NCBI GenBank assembly: GCA_016871335.1
Contig: VFZF01000011.1
Location: forward strand, 62,001-126,000
Direction of reading: 5' to 3'
Length of the DNA: 64,000 bases
From: Acidimicrobiia bacterium
Lineage (GTDB): Bacteria; Acidobacteriota; Vicinamibacteria; Vicinamibacterales; SCN-69-37
Shown: piece after piece, positions 16,760 to 25,166 of the stretch
How the letters are laid out: each line of letters opens with the position of its first letter
Position numbering within the stretch: position 1 is the stretch's first letter
The notes under the pieces: model-generated
What the model was told of the DNA's origin: nothing
Databases searched by the model: none
Seen by the model: the letters and a program-made list of their open reading frames with translations, nothing else
Position numbers and translations under genes: made by a program

Positions 16760-19153
16760 ATGTCATCCGACCGGCGCCGCCTGCCCATGACCGTCCTGCC
16801 GGCTCTTGTGGACGCGAAGAGCAAGGACGAGTCGCTGTCACTGGCGCTCTCGCGGATGCTCGCAGAGCACGAGCAGGCCCTCCAGGGGGACGACGACGAC
16901 CCGCACGTCACTGCGGTGCGGCGTTTGGACCCTGTGGAGGCGAGGTACGCGCCGTTTCCGGACTCACTCGACCCCCGGCTGATTGCGGCGTTCCGCAAGC
17001 GCGGCATCGACCAGTTGTATTCGCACCAGGCGGAGGCGATTGCGCACGCCACCGCCGGTCGGAACGTCGTCACCGTCACGCCGACGGCATCCGGCAAGAC
17101 GCTCTGCTACAACGCACCGGTGATAGACGCGATCCTCAAGGACTCGTCCACGCGCGCGTTGTACTTGTTTCCCACGAAGGCCCTCGCGCAGGACCAGCTG
17201 GCCGAGTTGCATCAGCTGGCGGAGTTGGTTGGGTTCGAGGGTGGCGGCGAGATCGGGGTGTTCACGTACGACGGTGACACGCCTCAGGATGCGCGGCGCG
17301 CGATTCGTGGCCGCGCGCACGTGGTGCTGAGCAATCCCGACATGGTGCACTCGGGCATCCTGCCGCACCATCCGCGGTGGGCGAAGCTCTTCGAGAATCT
17401 GCAGTACATCATCATCGACGAACTGCATGCGTATCGCGGCGTGTTCGGCAGCCACCTGGCGAACATCCTGCGTCGACTGCATCGAGTGTGCCGGCACTAC
17501 GGGTCGACTCCCGTCTTCATCTGCTCGTCGGCCACCATCGCCAACCCGAAGGACCTGGCGGAGAAGCTGACTGGAGCGCCGTGTGAGTTGGTGGAGCAGA
17601 GCGGGGCTCCTCGCGGCGAGAAGTACTTCATCTTTGTGAATCCCCCGGTGGTGAACGCCCAACTTGGCATCCGGCGTTCATACCTTGCGGAGACCCGACG
17701 GGTCGCCATCGAATTCCTGAAGCGCGGGCTGCAGATCATCGTGTTCGCGCAGAGCCGGCTCTCGACCGAGATTCTCACGACGTATCTCAAGGATGCGTTT
17801 GCGGGTCCACCTGGCGCTGCAGAAGTGGTGCGCGGCTACCGCGGAGGGTATCTCCCCCTTCGTCGCCGCGAAATCGAGCGCGGGTTGCGCGAAGGGAGCG
17901 TGCGATGCGTCGTGTCGACGAGTGCGTTGGAACTCGGCATCGACATCGGCGCACTGGACGTGACGGTCATGGCCGGGTATCCAGGCACGATCGCCGCGAC
18001 GTGGCAACGCGCCGGCCGCGCCGGTCGCCGGTCCGGTCGCTCGGCGGCGGTGCTGGTCGCGTCGAGTGCACCGATCGATCAATTCGTAGCCCGCAACCCC
18101 GACTACTTCTTTGATGCCTCACCTGAGCACGCGCTGGTCAACCCCGACAACCTGCACATCCTGCTCGCGCACGTGAAGTGCGCCGCGTTTGAACTGCCCT
18201 TCACCACAACCGAAACGTTCGGCACGTTGAACGTGCAGGAAATGCTCCAGATTCTGAGTGAAGAACAGTTCGTGCAGCTGGCGGGTGATCAGTGGCAGTG
18301 GACGCACGAGTCGTACCCGGCCGACGCGGTGAGCCTGCGGTCTGTCACCTCCGACAACTTCATCATCGTCGACCTGACGCACGGGGAACGGGTGATCGGC
18401 GAGACCGATTTCACGAGCGCGCCGTCGGTGCTCCACGAGAAGGCGATCTACATCATCGAGGGCCAGCTGTATCAGGTCGAGCGCCTCGATTTCGACAACC
18501 GCAAGGCCTTTGTCCGCGGCGTCGAGTGCGACTACTACACCGACGCGATCGACTACGCGAAGGTAACGATTCTGGACGACATGAGCTCGGAGGCGATTTC
18601 CGGAGAAATCACCTCCGAGCTCAAACATCACGGTGAAGTGCACGTCGTCTCCCGTGTGGTCGGGTTCAAGAAGATCAAGTTCTATACGAACGAGAACATC
18701 GGGTCGGGCGAACTGGATCTCCCTGAACAGCAGATGCACACATCGTCGTACTGGGTGACGATTCCGGCGGAGACGATGGAGGCGCTGCCGTTTGGCGGGG
18801 CCGATAAACGCGACGGTGTGTTGGGACTCGCGTTTGCCATGCGGAACGTTGCGCCGTTGCTGCTGATGTGTGATTCACACGACCTCGGCCTGTCGGTGGA
18901 TGGCGTGGGCACGGACGAGGCGAAGACGCTGACGACCGTTGCGCCGACCATCTTCATTTACGACAACTATCCGGGCGGAATCGGTTTCAGTGAGCCGCTC
19001 TTCCAGATGCATGCGGACCTGCTGGCGAGGACGCAGGAGTTGATCGACGGGTGCCCCTGTCAATCCGGGTGTCCGTCATGTGTGGGCCCCGAAGGTGCGA
19101 CGGGACCGCTGGCAAAGGCCGTCGCGTCACACCTGCTTGCGGTGCTGCGATGA
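16760..19153 (+). CDS. mrfA: DEAD/DEAH-box helicase with DUF1998 domain, MrfA (YprA) type
   Basis: The 797-residue SF2 helicase has TPTASGKTLCYNAPV (Walker A), IIIDELHAYRG (motif II), ICSSATIANP (motif III) and QRAGRAGRRSGRS (motif VI). The C-terminal MrfA/DUF1998 region ends in a four-cysteine cluster, CPCQSGCPSCVG, near residues 763-775. MrfA with MrfB excises mitomycin-type DNA damage in Bacillus subtilis. The following gene is an MrfB homologue and overlaps it by 4 nt, which supports the assignment. Residues 608-622 (MSSEAISGEITSELK) are encoded by a REP palindrome, in frame, in a loop just before the conserved HGEVHVVSRVVGFKKIKF; the protein still reads through. Confidence 0.88.
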   Translation: MSSDRRRLPMTVLPALVDAKSKDESLSLALSRMLAEHEQALQGDDDDPHVTAVRRLDPVEARYAPFPDSLDPRLIAAFRKRGIDQLYSHQAEAIAHATAGRNVVTVTPTASGKTLCYNAPVIDAILKDSSTRALYLFPTKALAQDQLAELHQLAELVGFEGGGEIGVFTYDGDTPQDARRAIRGRAHVVLSNPDMVHSGILPHHPRWAKLFENLQYIIIDELHAYRGVFGSHLANILRRLHRVCRHYGSTPVFICSSATIANPKDLAEKLTGAPCELVEQSGAPRGEKYFIFVNPPVVNAQLGIRRSYLAETRRVAIEFLKRGLQIIVFAQSRLSTEILTTYLKDAFAGPPGAAEVVRGYRGGYLPLRRREIERGLREGSVRCVVSTSALELGIDIGALDVTVMAGYPGTIAATWQRAGRAGRRSGRSAAVLVASSAPIDQFVARNPDYFFDASPEHALVNPDNLHILLAHVKCAAFELPFTTTETFGTLNVQEMLQILSEEQFVQLAGDQWQWTHESYPADAVSLRSVTSDNFIIVDLTHGERVIGETDFTSAPSVLHEKAIYIIEGQLYQVERLDFDNRKAFVRGVECDYYTDAIDYAKVTILDDMSSEAISGEITSELKHHGEVHVVSRVVGFKKIKFYTNENIGSGELDLPEQQMHTSSYWVTIPAETMEALPFGGADKRDGVLGLAFAMRNVAPLLLMCDSHDLGLSVDGVGTDEAKTLTTVAPTIFIYDNYPGGIGFSEPLFQMHADLLARTQELIDGCPCQSGCPSCVGPEGATGPLAKAVASHLLAVLR
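18583..18622. repeat. REP palindrome copy A, inside mrfA
   Basis: Arms GAGCTCGGAGGCGATTTC and GAAATCACCTCCGAGCTC are separated by a 4-nt loop; one position is mismatched (C opposite A). The arms match the palindromes that flank the RAYT gene at 28560-29356 almost exactly. This copy is translated in frame as part of MrfA. Confidence 0.9.
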
Positions 19154-20451
19154 AGAATCTCGCCAAGCGGCTGCGGGCGATCGTCCGCGACAACCGGCGG
19201 GAGCTGACGGTCGAGCCGGACCTGCCGCAGCCTGGCGGCGGACTCACCTTCAACGATGTCGTCTCGCGGTCTGCCGATGTGCTCGGTGGATCGGTGCTCG
19301 GGCAGGAAGGCTCGGCGTGCCTGGTCGTGGATCGGGTGTACGACGCCGATCGCTATCACGGATCACGGACGGTGGAGTCGTACCGGCTTTCTCCAGACGC
19401 GCCGCTCGGGCTCTTCGAACCGAAGCTGGCCTCGACACCGGAGTGGGCGTCGCGAACAGTGTTCTTCGACATTGAAACCACGGGTCTCAGCGGTGGCGCC
19501 GGGACTGTGGCGTTCCTTGTGGGCTGTGGATGGTACGAGGCTGAGGCGTTCCGCGTGCGGCAGTGGCTGATGCTCGGTCCGGCCGGTGAACGCCCGCTGC
19601 TCGACGCCTTGGGCCGCGCGATGGATGACGCGTCGTTGCTTGTGACATTCAACGGCCGGACGTTCGACGTGCCGTTCATGGAAACTCGCTGGGCGTTCCA
19701 TCGGCAGTCCACACCGACTGACGATCTGCCGCACTTCGACATGTTGCCGGCGGCGCGACGCCTGTGGAGCCGCCGCGAGGACGACACTAGCTGCAGCCTG
19801 ACGGCGCTTGAGCGTTCCGTGCTGGGATTTCATCGGGTGGGTGACGTGCCGGGGTTCGAAATCCCCGTGCGCTACTTCCAGTTTTTGCGCACCGGTGAAC
19901 CTTCGATCATCGATGGCGTGCTTGAGCACAACAGGCTCGATCTGGTCTCGCTTGCGGCCGTGACGGCGCGTGCGTTCCAGTTGGCGTCAGAGGGGCCGAC
20001 GTGGTGCCGCGAAGCTTGTGAGCAACTCGGCCTTGGGCATCTCTACGAGCGGCAGGGGGATCTCGAACGCGCAGCGGAGGCGTTTGCGCTGGCAGCCTCG
20101 CGCGCGGACGAGCGCGACCTGCGGGCCCGTGCGCTCGAACGTCTGGCCCTGTTGCGCCGCCGGATGCGACGGTTTGATGAGGCGGTGGACGCGTGGCAGA
20201 CGATCGTCGATCGCGCGAAGCGGCCGTTCAGCGCGATAGAGCGCCGCGCGGCCGAAGCCCTCGCGATTCACCATGAACATCGCGCGCACGATCTGGCGTC
20301 GGCGCAGCGGTACGCGGAAGTGGTGCGGGGCCAGACCTCAGGCCGACGCGTGGCCGACGTCGATCATCGCCTGGGTCGTCTGGCAAAAAAGCTTGAGCTG
20401 GAAAAACAAAAGGGCGACCTCGCGGTCGCCCCTTTGCTGGATTCCGAATAA
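19150..20451 (+). CDS. mrfB: RNase H-like 3'-5' exonuclease with TPR region, MrfB (YprB) type
   Basis: The 433-residue protein starts at the ATG that overlaps the mrfA stop (ATGA). Residues about 95-275 form the RNase_H_2 exonuclease domain with DEDD residues in FFDIETTGLSGGAG, LVTFNGRTFDVPF, HFDMLPAARRLW and EHNRLDLVSLA. The C-terminal part (about 290-410) is helical with TPR-like repeats (LGLGHLYERQGDLERAAEAF). In Bacillus MrfB is the nuclease partner of MrfA in excision of mitomycin adducts. The last codons lie in a terminator-like hairpin. Confidence 0.87.
   Translation: MKNLAKRLRAIVRDNRRELTVEPDLPQPGGGLTFNDVVSRSADVLGGSVLGQEGSACLVVDRVYDADRYHGSRTVESYRLSPDAPLGLFEPKLASTPEWASRTVFFDIETTGLSGGAGTVAFLVGCGWYEAEAFRVRQWLMLGPAGERPLLDALGRAMDDASLLVTFNGRTFDVPFMETRWAFHRQSTPTDDLPHFDMLPAARRLWSRREDDTSCSLTALERSVLGFHRVGDVPGFEIPVRYFQFLRTGEPSIIDGVLEHNRLDLVSLAAVTARAFQLASEGPTWCREACEQLGLGHLYERQGDLERAAEAFALAASRADERDLRARALERLALLRRRMRRFDEAVDAWQTIVDRAKRPFSAIERRAAEALAIHHEHRAHDLASAQRYAEVVRGQTSGRRVADVDHRLGRLAKKLELEKQKGDLAVAPLLDSE
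20409..20435 (+). terminator. Terminator-like hairpin at the end of mrfB
   Basis: GGGCGACC and GGTCGCCC pair around a TCGC loop, flanked by AAA and TTT. The hairpin lies inside the last mrfB codons, and only a short T run follows, so termination efficiency is uncertain. Confidence 0.5.
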
Positions 20452-20460
20452 CGTCGGCCC

Positions 20461-20504
20461 GCGGCCCCGCCTTCGCCAAGGCTCCGGCGGGCAAGCTGCG
20501 GACT
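20461..20504. repeat. 44-bp intergenic repeat, copy 1
   Basis: The 44-bp block starts GCGGCCCCGCC and ends GCTGCGGACT. It recurs at 41706-41749 with only three or four differences. It contains the imperfect inverted pair GCCCCGCC/GGCGGGC around CAAGGCT. It lies directly at the end of rpmE. Confidence 0.8.
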
Positions 20505-20505
20505 G

Positions 20506-20784
20506 TTACGCCGTCGCGCCGGCCTTCTTCTTCGGTGCCTTGGCGGCCTTGTTCGCAGCCGTCTGTGCCTTGCGGGATTCGGTCGTCTGCACCCCGAACC
20601 GCTTCGTGAAGCGTTCCACGCGGCCTTCGGTGTCGATCAGCTTCTGGCGGCCCGTGTAGAACGGGTGGCAGTTGTTGCAGATGTCGAGGTGCAGCTCATC
20701 CTTGGTCGAAAAACTCTTCCAGGTGGCGCCACACGCGCATCGCACGTCAATCTCGGTGTATTTGGGGTGAATTCCAGCCTTCAC
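20506..20784 (-). CDS. rpmE: 50S ribosomal protein L31
   Basis: The 92-residue protein is of the zinc-binding L31 type: MKAGIHPKYTEIDVRCACGATW and DICNNCHPFYTGRQK supply the Cys ligands, followed by the conserved DTEGRVERFTKRFG. The C-terminal tail of about 20 residues (KAQTAANKAAKAPKKKAGATA) is longer and more basic than in most L31 proteins. In many bacteria rpmE lies next to rho; here they are 9 kb apart. Confidence 0.95.
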   Translation of the reverse strand: MKAGIHPKYTEIDVRCACGATWKSFSTKDELHLDICNNCHPFYTGRQKLIDTEGRVERFTKRFGVQTTESRKAQTAANKAAKAPKKKAGATA

Positions 20785-20861
20785 GGTCAGCTCCTTGCTC
20801 CCTCAACGAAACCCCGATTATACCCTTCGACTCGCTCGGAGGGAACTGCGGCCTGAAGTGC

Positions 20862-21830
20862 TTATTTTTCAACTGGATAGCCCCTGTTCCACCGATAGGG
20901 CCGGAGCCGGGCGACCAGGTCGGCCGGCAGGCCCTGCCCGTCGCCGCAGGCCATGTTGGCCTCGACGTGGCGCACTTTCCGCATCCCGGGGATGACCGTG
21001 CTCACGGCCGGGTGCGACAGGATGAAGCGCAGGGCCATGTCCGGCAGCGTCATGCCGGTTGGCACCTCCCCCTTGAGACGTTCAACGCGTTCCACCGCCG
21101 CCGCCAGTTTGTCGGGCGGAAAGTAGCTGTTGCGGAAGTCGCCCTCAGGCCAACGCGTCTCTGTGGTCAATGTGCCCGTGAGGCTGCCCTCGTCGAGTGG
21201 TACACGCACGATGATCGCCACGCCCATCTCCTGGCAGAGCGGGAGCAGGACGTCTTCGGGATGCTGGTCGAAGATGTTGTGCACGACCTGCACGCTGTCG
21301 ACGAGTCCCGTGCGTAACGCATCGATGATGTTCGTCGGATCCCAGCGATTGATCGAGATGCCGAACGCGCGCACCTTGCCTGACTTCTTCAGTGTCTGGA
21401 ACGCGTCCATCCACTCGTCCAGTTCAGCCCACTCATCGGTCCACACGTGCAGTTGCTGCACGTCGAGTCGCTCGACACCGAGGTTCTTCAGGCTCGTCTC
21501 GGTGCACTGAATCACCCAGTCGACCGGGAAGACATCGCGCAGTGCATACTCGGGCTTGGCCGGCCACTTCCCGTTCTTTGGTGGCACCTTGGTCGCGAGG
21601 ACAAGCGGCTTGTCGCGGTGTGATGGCAGCACCTGCCCGAGCAACTGCTCGCTCTTGCCATCGCCATACGCGAGCGCCGTATCGAAGAACGTACAGCCCA
21701 GCTCGATGCTGCGGTGCAGCGCGGCGATCGACTCGGCGTCATCCGACCCCGTCCATCCCCCCATGCCCCAGAGGCCGTAGCCGACTTCTGAGACGGTCAA
21801 CCCAGTTCGTCCAAAGGCGCGCGTGTGCAT
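20862..21830 (-). CDS. Aldo/keto reductase
   Basis: About 322 residues from the ATG at 21830 (another in-frame ATG is at 21839). The AKR signatures are present: GRTGLTVSEVGYGLWGMGG, TFFDTALAYGDGKSEQLLG (catalytic Asp and Tyr), PLVLATKVPP (Lys), LDVQQLHVW (His) and the NADPH-binding C-terminal ALRFILSHPAVSTVIPGM. The family reduces aldehydes and ketones with NADPH; no specific substrate is evident. The DNA just upstream holds a GCACCCAGC repeat cluster. Confidence 0.9.
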   Translation of the reverse strand: MHTRAFGRTGLTVSEVGYGLWGMGGWTGSDDAESIAALHRSIELGCTFFDTALAYGDGKSEQLLGQVLPSHRDKPLVLATKVPPKNGKWPAKPEYALRDVFPVDWVIQCTETSLKNLGVERLDVQQLHVWTDEWAELDEWMDAFQTLKKSGKVRAFGISINRWDPTNIIDALRTGLVDSVQVVHNIFDQHPEDVLLPLCQEMGVAIIVRVPLDEGSLTGTLTTETRWPEGDFRNSYFPPDKLAAAVERVERLKGEVPTGMTLPDMALRFILSHPAVSTVIPGMRKVRHVEANMACGDGQGLPADLVARLRPYRWNRGYPVEK

Positions 21831-21858
21831 GAGCACCATTGTAGAGGCCGAGGCCCCG

Positions 21859-21891
21859 CACCGAGCACCCAGCACTTGAGCACCCAGCACT
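21859..21891. repeat. GCACCCAGC short tandem repeat, copy 1
   Basis: Degenerate tandem copies of the unit GCACCCAGCACC lie upstream of the aldo/keto reductase start. The same unit recurs at 34917-34950 and 41217-41287. Confidence 0.7.
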
Positions 21892-21904
21892 ACTTGCTCC
21901 GCCT

Positions 21905-21932
21905 TGCGTACTAATACGCATTGCGATATCGC
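21905..21932. promoter_or_regulatory. Two palindromes upstream of padR-like gene, candidate operator
   Basis: TGCGTA and TACGCA form a 6-bp inverted repeat around CTAA (21905-21920), followed at once by the 10-bp palindrome GCGATATCGC. They lie 20-47 bp before the PadR-family start. PadR proteins usually control their own operon through such sites; this role is inferred from position only. Confidence 0.4.
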
Positions 21933-21951
21933 GTGGCAAGGATTAGCGCCC

Positions 21952-22206
21952 ATGGCCAGAAAACACGACGAATCCCTTGCGTCTCTCGGCCGGTTCTCCG
22001 AACCGGCATTCAACATCCTTGTGGCGCTGGCGGATGGACCCAAACACGGCTACGCCATGACGCAGGACATCGAAGAGATGACGGGCTCACGGCCGGGCCC
22101 CGGCACTTTGTATGGCGCCATCGCCCGCCTGGAAGAACGCCGATGGATCGAAGCCCTTCCCGCCGACGATCGCCGGCGTCCCTACCGGCTCACGTCGGCT
22201 GGGTAG
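21952..22206 (+). CDS. PadR-family transcriptional regulator, shortened by in-frame TAG
   Basis: The 84-residue protein from ATG 21952 is a PadR-type winged helix: SEPAFNILVALADGPKHGYAMTQDI, GPGTLYGAIARLEERRWIE and DDRRRPYRLTSAG. A TAG at 22204-22206 ends it there. In the same frame the DNA continues with KVLRTRLEALRAVTKIAQSRLASA to a TGA at 22279-22281, exactly the C-terminal helix expected for the family, and that TGA overlaps the ATG of the next gene. So the ancestral gene was about 109 residues and the TAG looks like a recent nonsense change or an assembly error. The winged helix is intact but the dimerisation helix is lost. Confidence 0.82.
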   Translation: MARKHDESLASLGRFSEPAFNILVALADGPKHGYAMTQDIEEMTGSRPGPGTLYGAIARLEERRWIEALPADDRRRPYRLTSAG

Positions 22207-22277
22207 AAGGTGCTGCGCACACGCCTTGAGGCGCTGCGCGCCGTGACGAAGATTGCGCAGTCCAGGCTCGCCAGCGC

Positions 22278-22832
22278 ATGACGAGCCTTGCTCGCTCCAT
22301 CGTGCGACTGTATCCCCGCGCCTGGCGGCGACGGTACGAAGACGAAGTGTTGTCCATCATCGACGCCGGCCCGGTGCGCATTGGCGACGTGTGTGGATTG
22401 CTGCGCAATGGCATCACCGAGCGCGTCTTGTCGCTCTACGAGCCCAGCCGCCACATCACGGCGTACAGGTTCATCACCGGGATGACATTGCTCGCGTACA
22501 TCACCGTGTTGTTCCTTGTGGTGCTCGTGGCTGGCTTCATCCCGTTTGCCGTCGGCTATCTGATTCAGTGGACGGCTGGGCCGTTGCCTGCGGAGTGGCT
22601 TGACACCGTCTTCTGGCTGTTCGTGCCGGCATTCCTGGTGCTCATCGTGCCCGCGTACATACGGTTCTTCCGTCTGCAACTGGTGCACATGAAGGCTGGA
22701 ACGCCCCTCCTGCGCCTGGCCACCAAGCTCCGCTGGATAATCGTCGGAGGGTACGTCGTCCTCTCGTTCCTCACTGGCGTGGAGGCCGACCTGTCGTTTC
22801 ACCAGTCGGTTCTCGCCGCCTCTCGGTCGTGA
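22278..22832 (+). CDS. PadR-operon membrane protein
   Basis: The 184-residue protein has an N-terminal motif (SIVRLYPRAWRRRYEDEVLSII) typical of membrane proteins encoded behind PadR regulators in Acidobacteria-like genomes. At least three transmembrane segments follow (ITGMTLLAYITVLFLVVLVA, LDTVFWLFVPAFLVLIVPAY and WIIVGGYVVLSFLTG). The ATG overlaps the distal TGA of the PadR frame (ATGA), so the two were translationally coupled before the TAG arose. Function is unknown. Confidence 0.75.
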   Translation: MTSLARSIVRLYPRAWRRRYEDEVLSIIDAGPVRIGDVCGLLRNGITERVLSLYEPSRHITAYRFITGMTLLAYITVLFLVVLVAGFIPFAVGYLIQWTAGPLPAEWLDTVFWLFVPAFLVLIVPAYIRFFRLQLVHMKAGTPLLRLATKLRWIIVGGYVVLSFLTGVEADLSFHQSVLAASRS

Positions 22833-22838
22833 TTTCTG

Positions 22839-23108
22839 GTGTACGTGTTGTGGGATTTTCCAGAGGCCGTTGACTCCCGATGGCCGGGCCGAGGCTTGTT
22901 CGAAACGCTCGGCCGCCTCCGTTCCGCCCACCACGACCTGCGCTGGGCGAAGATGGAACTCGACCGCTGCGAAGGCCTGTATGCCGGCCGGGAGCCTGGT
23001 CCTGAGCTTCGGGCCGCGCGTGCCGAAATGGATCGCCTGACAGCCGAAGAAGCCAACGCCATGGCGGCCCTCGACGCGATGGGCTACCACGCCAGATTCT
23101 CGGCCTGA
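22839..23108 (+). CDS. Small coiled-coil hypothetical protein
   Basis: The 89-residue frame starts with GTG 6 nt after the preceding stop. The sequence is charged and helical (LGRLRSAHHDLRWAKMELDRCEG, ELRAARAEMDRLTAEEANAMAALDAMG), suggesting a short coiled coil. It shows no recognised domain and no signal peptide. The tight spacing to the membrane protein gene supports a real gene in the same operon; no ribosome site is clear. Confidence 0.55.
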   Translation: MYVLWDFPEAVDSRWPGRGLFETLGRLRSAHHDLRWAKMELDRCEGLYAGREPGPELRAARAEMDRLTAEEANAMAALDAMGYHARFSA

Positions 23109-23148
23109 GGAATGCGGACGTGCACCCTGACGCGCTAAGATCGCGCGC

Positions 23149-24732
23149 ATGAAGCGCGCACTCTTCACCCTCCTTCTCCTGTCCGTCGTTGTCACCCTCT
23201 CTGCGCAGTCTCCAGAGCGTGTGGACCTCGACGCTATCCAGAAAATCCGTCAGGAAGGCCTGAGCAACTCGCAGGTGATGAAACACCTGTTCTACATGAC
23301 CGACGTGTACGGACCGAGGCTGCAGGGCTCACCGGGAATCGAACAGGCGGGCGACTGGGTGGTGAAGACGCTGCAGTCGTGGGGCATGCAGAACGTGCAC
23401 AAGGAGCGCTTTCCGTTCGGTGCCGGCTGGTCGCTCAACAACTTCCACGCGACGATGCTCGGGTCGCAGGGGATGCCGATCATCGGATATCCGAAGGCGT
23501 GGTCGAGCGGGACGAAGGGTGTGGTCAGAGCGGAGGTTGTGCGCCCGCAGATCACTAATGCGGAAACAGCGGAGCAGTGGCGCGGCAAGTTGCGCGGCAA
23601 GGTGGTGCTGACGCAGCCGGCGCGCGAAGTGCGGATGCTTGAAGGGCGCATCGTCTTGCGGATGACCGACAAGGAGATTGAAGAAGCACTGACGCCGTCG
23701 GCGACGGCCCCTGCAGGTCGGGCGGGTGGTGCAGGTGGACGTGCCGGTGCAGCTGGCGGTAGGGCCGGAGGCGCACCCGCTTTCAACGTGAACGAGTTCT
23801 ACCAGTCCGAGGGCGTCGTCGCGTTGTTTGATCGTGGATCGAACAGCGACATGAGCGCGGGTGGCAGCGACCTGTCATGGCAGACGCAGCGTGTGGATGG
23901 CGGGACGATGTTCCTCGGTGCCGGAGGATCGCGTGTGGCCGGCGAAGCGGGGACGGGACTGCCGCAGGTGACACTCGCCGTCGAACACTACAACCGCATG
24001 GTGCGTGTGCTTGATGAGGGCATGCCGGTGCACGTCGAGTTGAACATCGACGTGGCATTCCATCCGGAGACGCCTGAGCGTCAGAACGGGTTCAACATCA
24101 TCGGTGAACTGCCGGGCACCGATCTCGCGGATGAGATTGTGCTGATCGGTGGTCACTTTGATTCGTGGCACGCGGCGACCGGTGCCACCGACAACGCGAC
24201 AGGCAGCGCCGCCATGATGGAGGTGCTGCGCATCATCAAGACGGCGGGGCTGCGCCCGCGTCGCACGATCCGCGTCGCCCTCTGGGGCGCCGAGGAGCAG
24301 GGGCTGCTGGGGTCACGGGCCTACGCGGAAAAATACCTCGGCACGGTGGACAAGCCAGGCCCGGAACACGCGAAGCACACCGCCTACTTCAACATCGACA
24401 ACGGCACAGGCAAGGTGCGCGGTATCTGGATGCAGAGCAATCCGCACGTGGCCTCCATCTTCGGCGCGTGGATTGCGCCGCTGAAGGACCTTGGCGTCGA
24501 GATCCTCGGCCCGCGCTCGGTCACGAGCACCGATCACACCAACATCGATCGGACTGGTGTGCCCGGCTTCCAGTTCGTGCAGGAGCGGCTCGAGTACAAC
24601 TCGCGCACCCACCACTCAAACATGGACTTCTATGACCGCGTGCAGGCTGAAGACATGAAACAGGCCGCTACTGTGGCTGCCGTGTTTGCGTATCAGGCCG
24701 CCATGCGCGACCAGAAGCTGCCCCGCAAGTAG
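23149..24732 (+). CDS. Secreted M28-family metallopeptidase
   Basis: The 527-residue protein has a signal peptide (cleavage near TLSAQS). The C-terminal M28 aminopeptidase domain carries the metal ligands: IGGHFDSW, GATDNATGSAAMMEVLRI, LWGAEEQGLLGSRAY (catalytic Glu) and NSRTHHSNMDFYD. Residues about 60-210 hold the PA-like and linker part, with a Gly/Ala-rich insert near 185-208. The protein is probably periplasmic or secreted and degrades peptides to amino acids, like other exported peptidases in this window. Confidence 0.9.
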   Translation: MKRALFTLLLLSVVVTLSAQSPERVDLDAIQKIRQEGLSNSQVMKHLFYMTDVYGPRLQGSPGIEQAGDWVVKTLQSWGMQNVHKERFPFGAGWSLNNFHATMLGSQGMPIIGYPKAWSSGTKGVVRAEVVRPQITNAETAEQWRGKLRGKVVLTQPAREVRMLEGRIVLRMTDKEIEEALTPSATAPAGRAGGAGGRAGAAGGRAGGAPAFNVNEFYQSEGVVALFDRGSNSDMSAGGSDLSWQTQRVDGGTMFLGAGGSRVAGEAGTGLPQVTLAVEHYNRMVRVLDEGMPVHVELNIDVAFHPETPERQNGFNIIGELPGTDLADEIVLIGGHFDSWHAATGATDNATGSAAMMEVLRIIKTAGLRPRRTIRVALWGAEEQGLLGSRAYAEKYLGTVDKPGPEHAKHTAYFNIDNGTGKVRGIWMQSNPHVASIFGAWIAPLKDLGVEILGPRSVTSTDHTNIDRTGVPGFQFVQERLEYNSRTHHSNMDFYDRVQAEDMKQAATVAAVFAYQAAMRDQKLPRK

Positions 24733-24735
24733 GTC

Positions 24736-25166
24736 GGCGAGGCGCAGTCGGTTGGCGGGTTGGGTCGTCAACACGACGGCATCGGCCGGCAGGACACCAC
24801 TGATGACGATGCGCGTTGCGAGCACGGAGCGGGCGCCGATGGTAGCGGCCAGGCCGCCAGCACTGAGCAACACCATCGGCCACGGGGAAAGCTGGAATTG
24901 CAGAGATGTCCATGAGTCGAACGTCAGATACGGCAGATAGCTGGCGAGGACAATGAGTGGAAACATGCCGAGGGCCACGGGGCGTCAACGGCCCAGGACT
25001 CTTCGATCGGGACGTGGCCTGTGGTCCAGCGGTACGCCTGACTGATGGAGCCGTAGGAGTCTGCGCCGCTGGCGACGCGGGATCCGAACAGGATGCCCAC
25101 GGCCACCACTGCTCCGGAGAGTGCGAGCGTGGCGAGTGACCATGGCGACCGAGGCGTGATCAGCAC
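24736..25166 (-). pseudogene. Glycosyltransferase family 39-like gene with large internal deletion
   Basis: From a GTG at 25166, overlapping the stop of the Aas-like gene, the minus strand encodes SLATLALSGAVVAVG, then RVASGADSYGSISQAYRW and a PWPSA segment. This is the N-terminus of an ArnT/PMT-like membrane glycosyltransferase, including the acidic DSYG loop. At about 24985 the frame shifts directly to FPLIVLASYLPYLTFDSWTS and ISGVLPADAVVLTTQ, segments that belong several hundred residues later in such proteins. Thus most of the gene is deleted and the remains are out of frame. A functional product is not possible. Confidence 0.65.
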
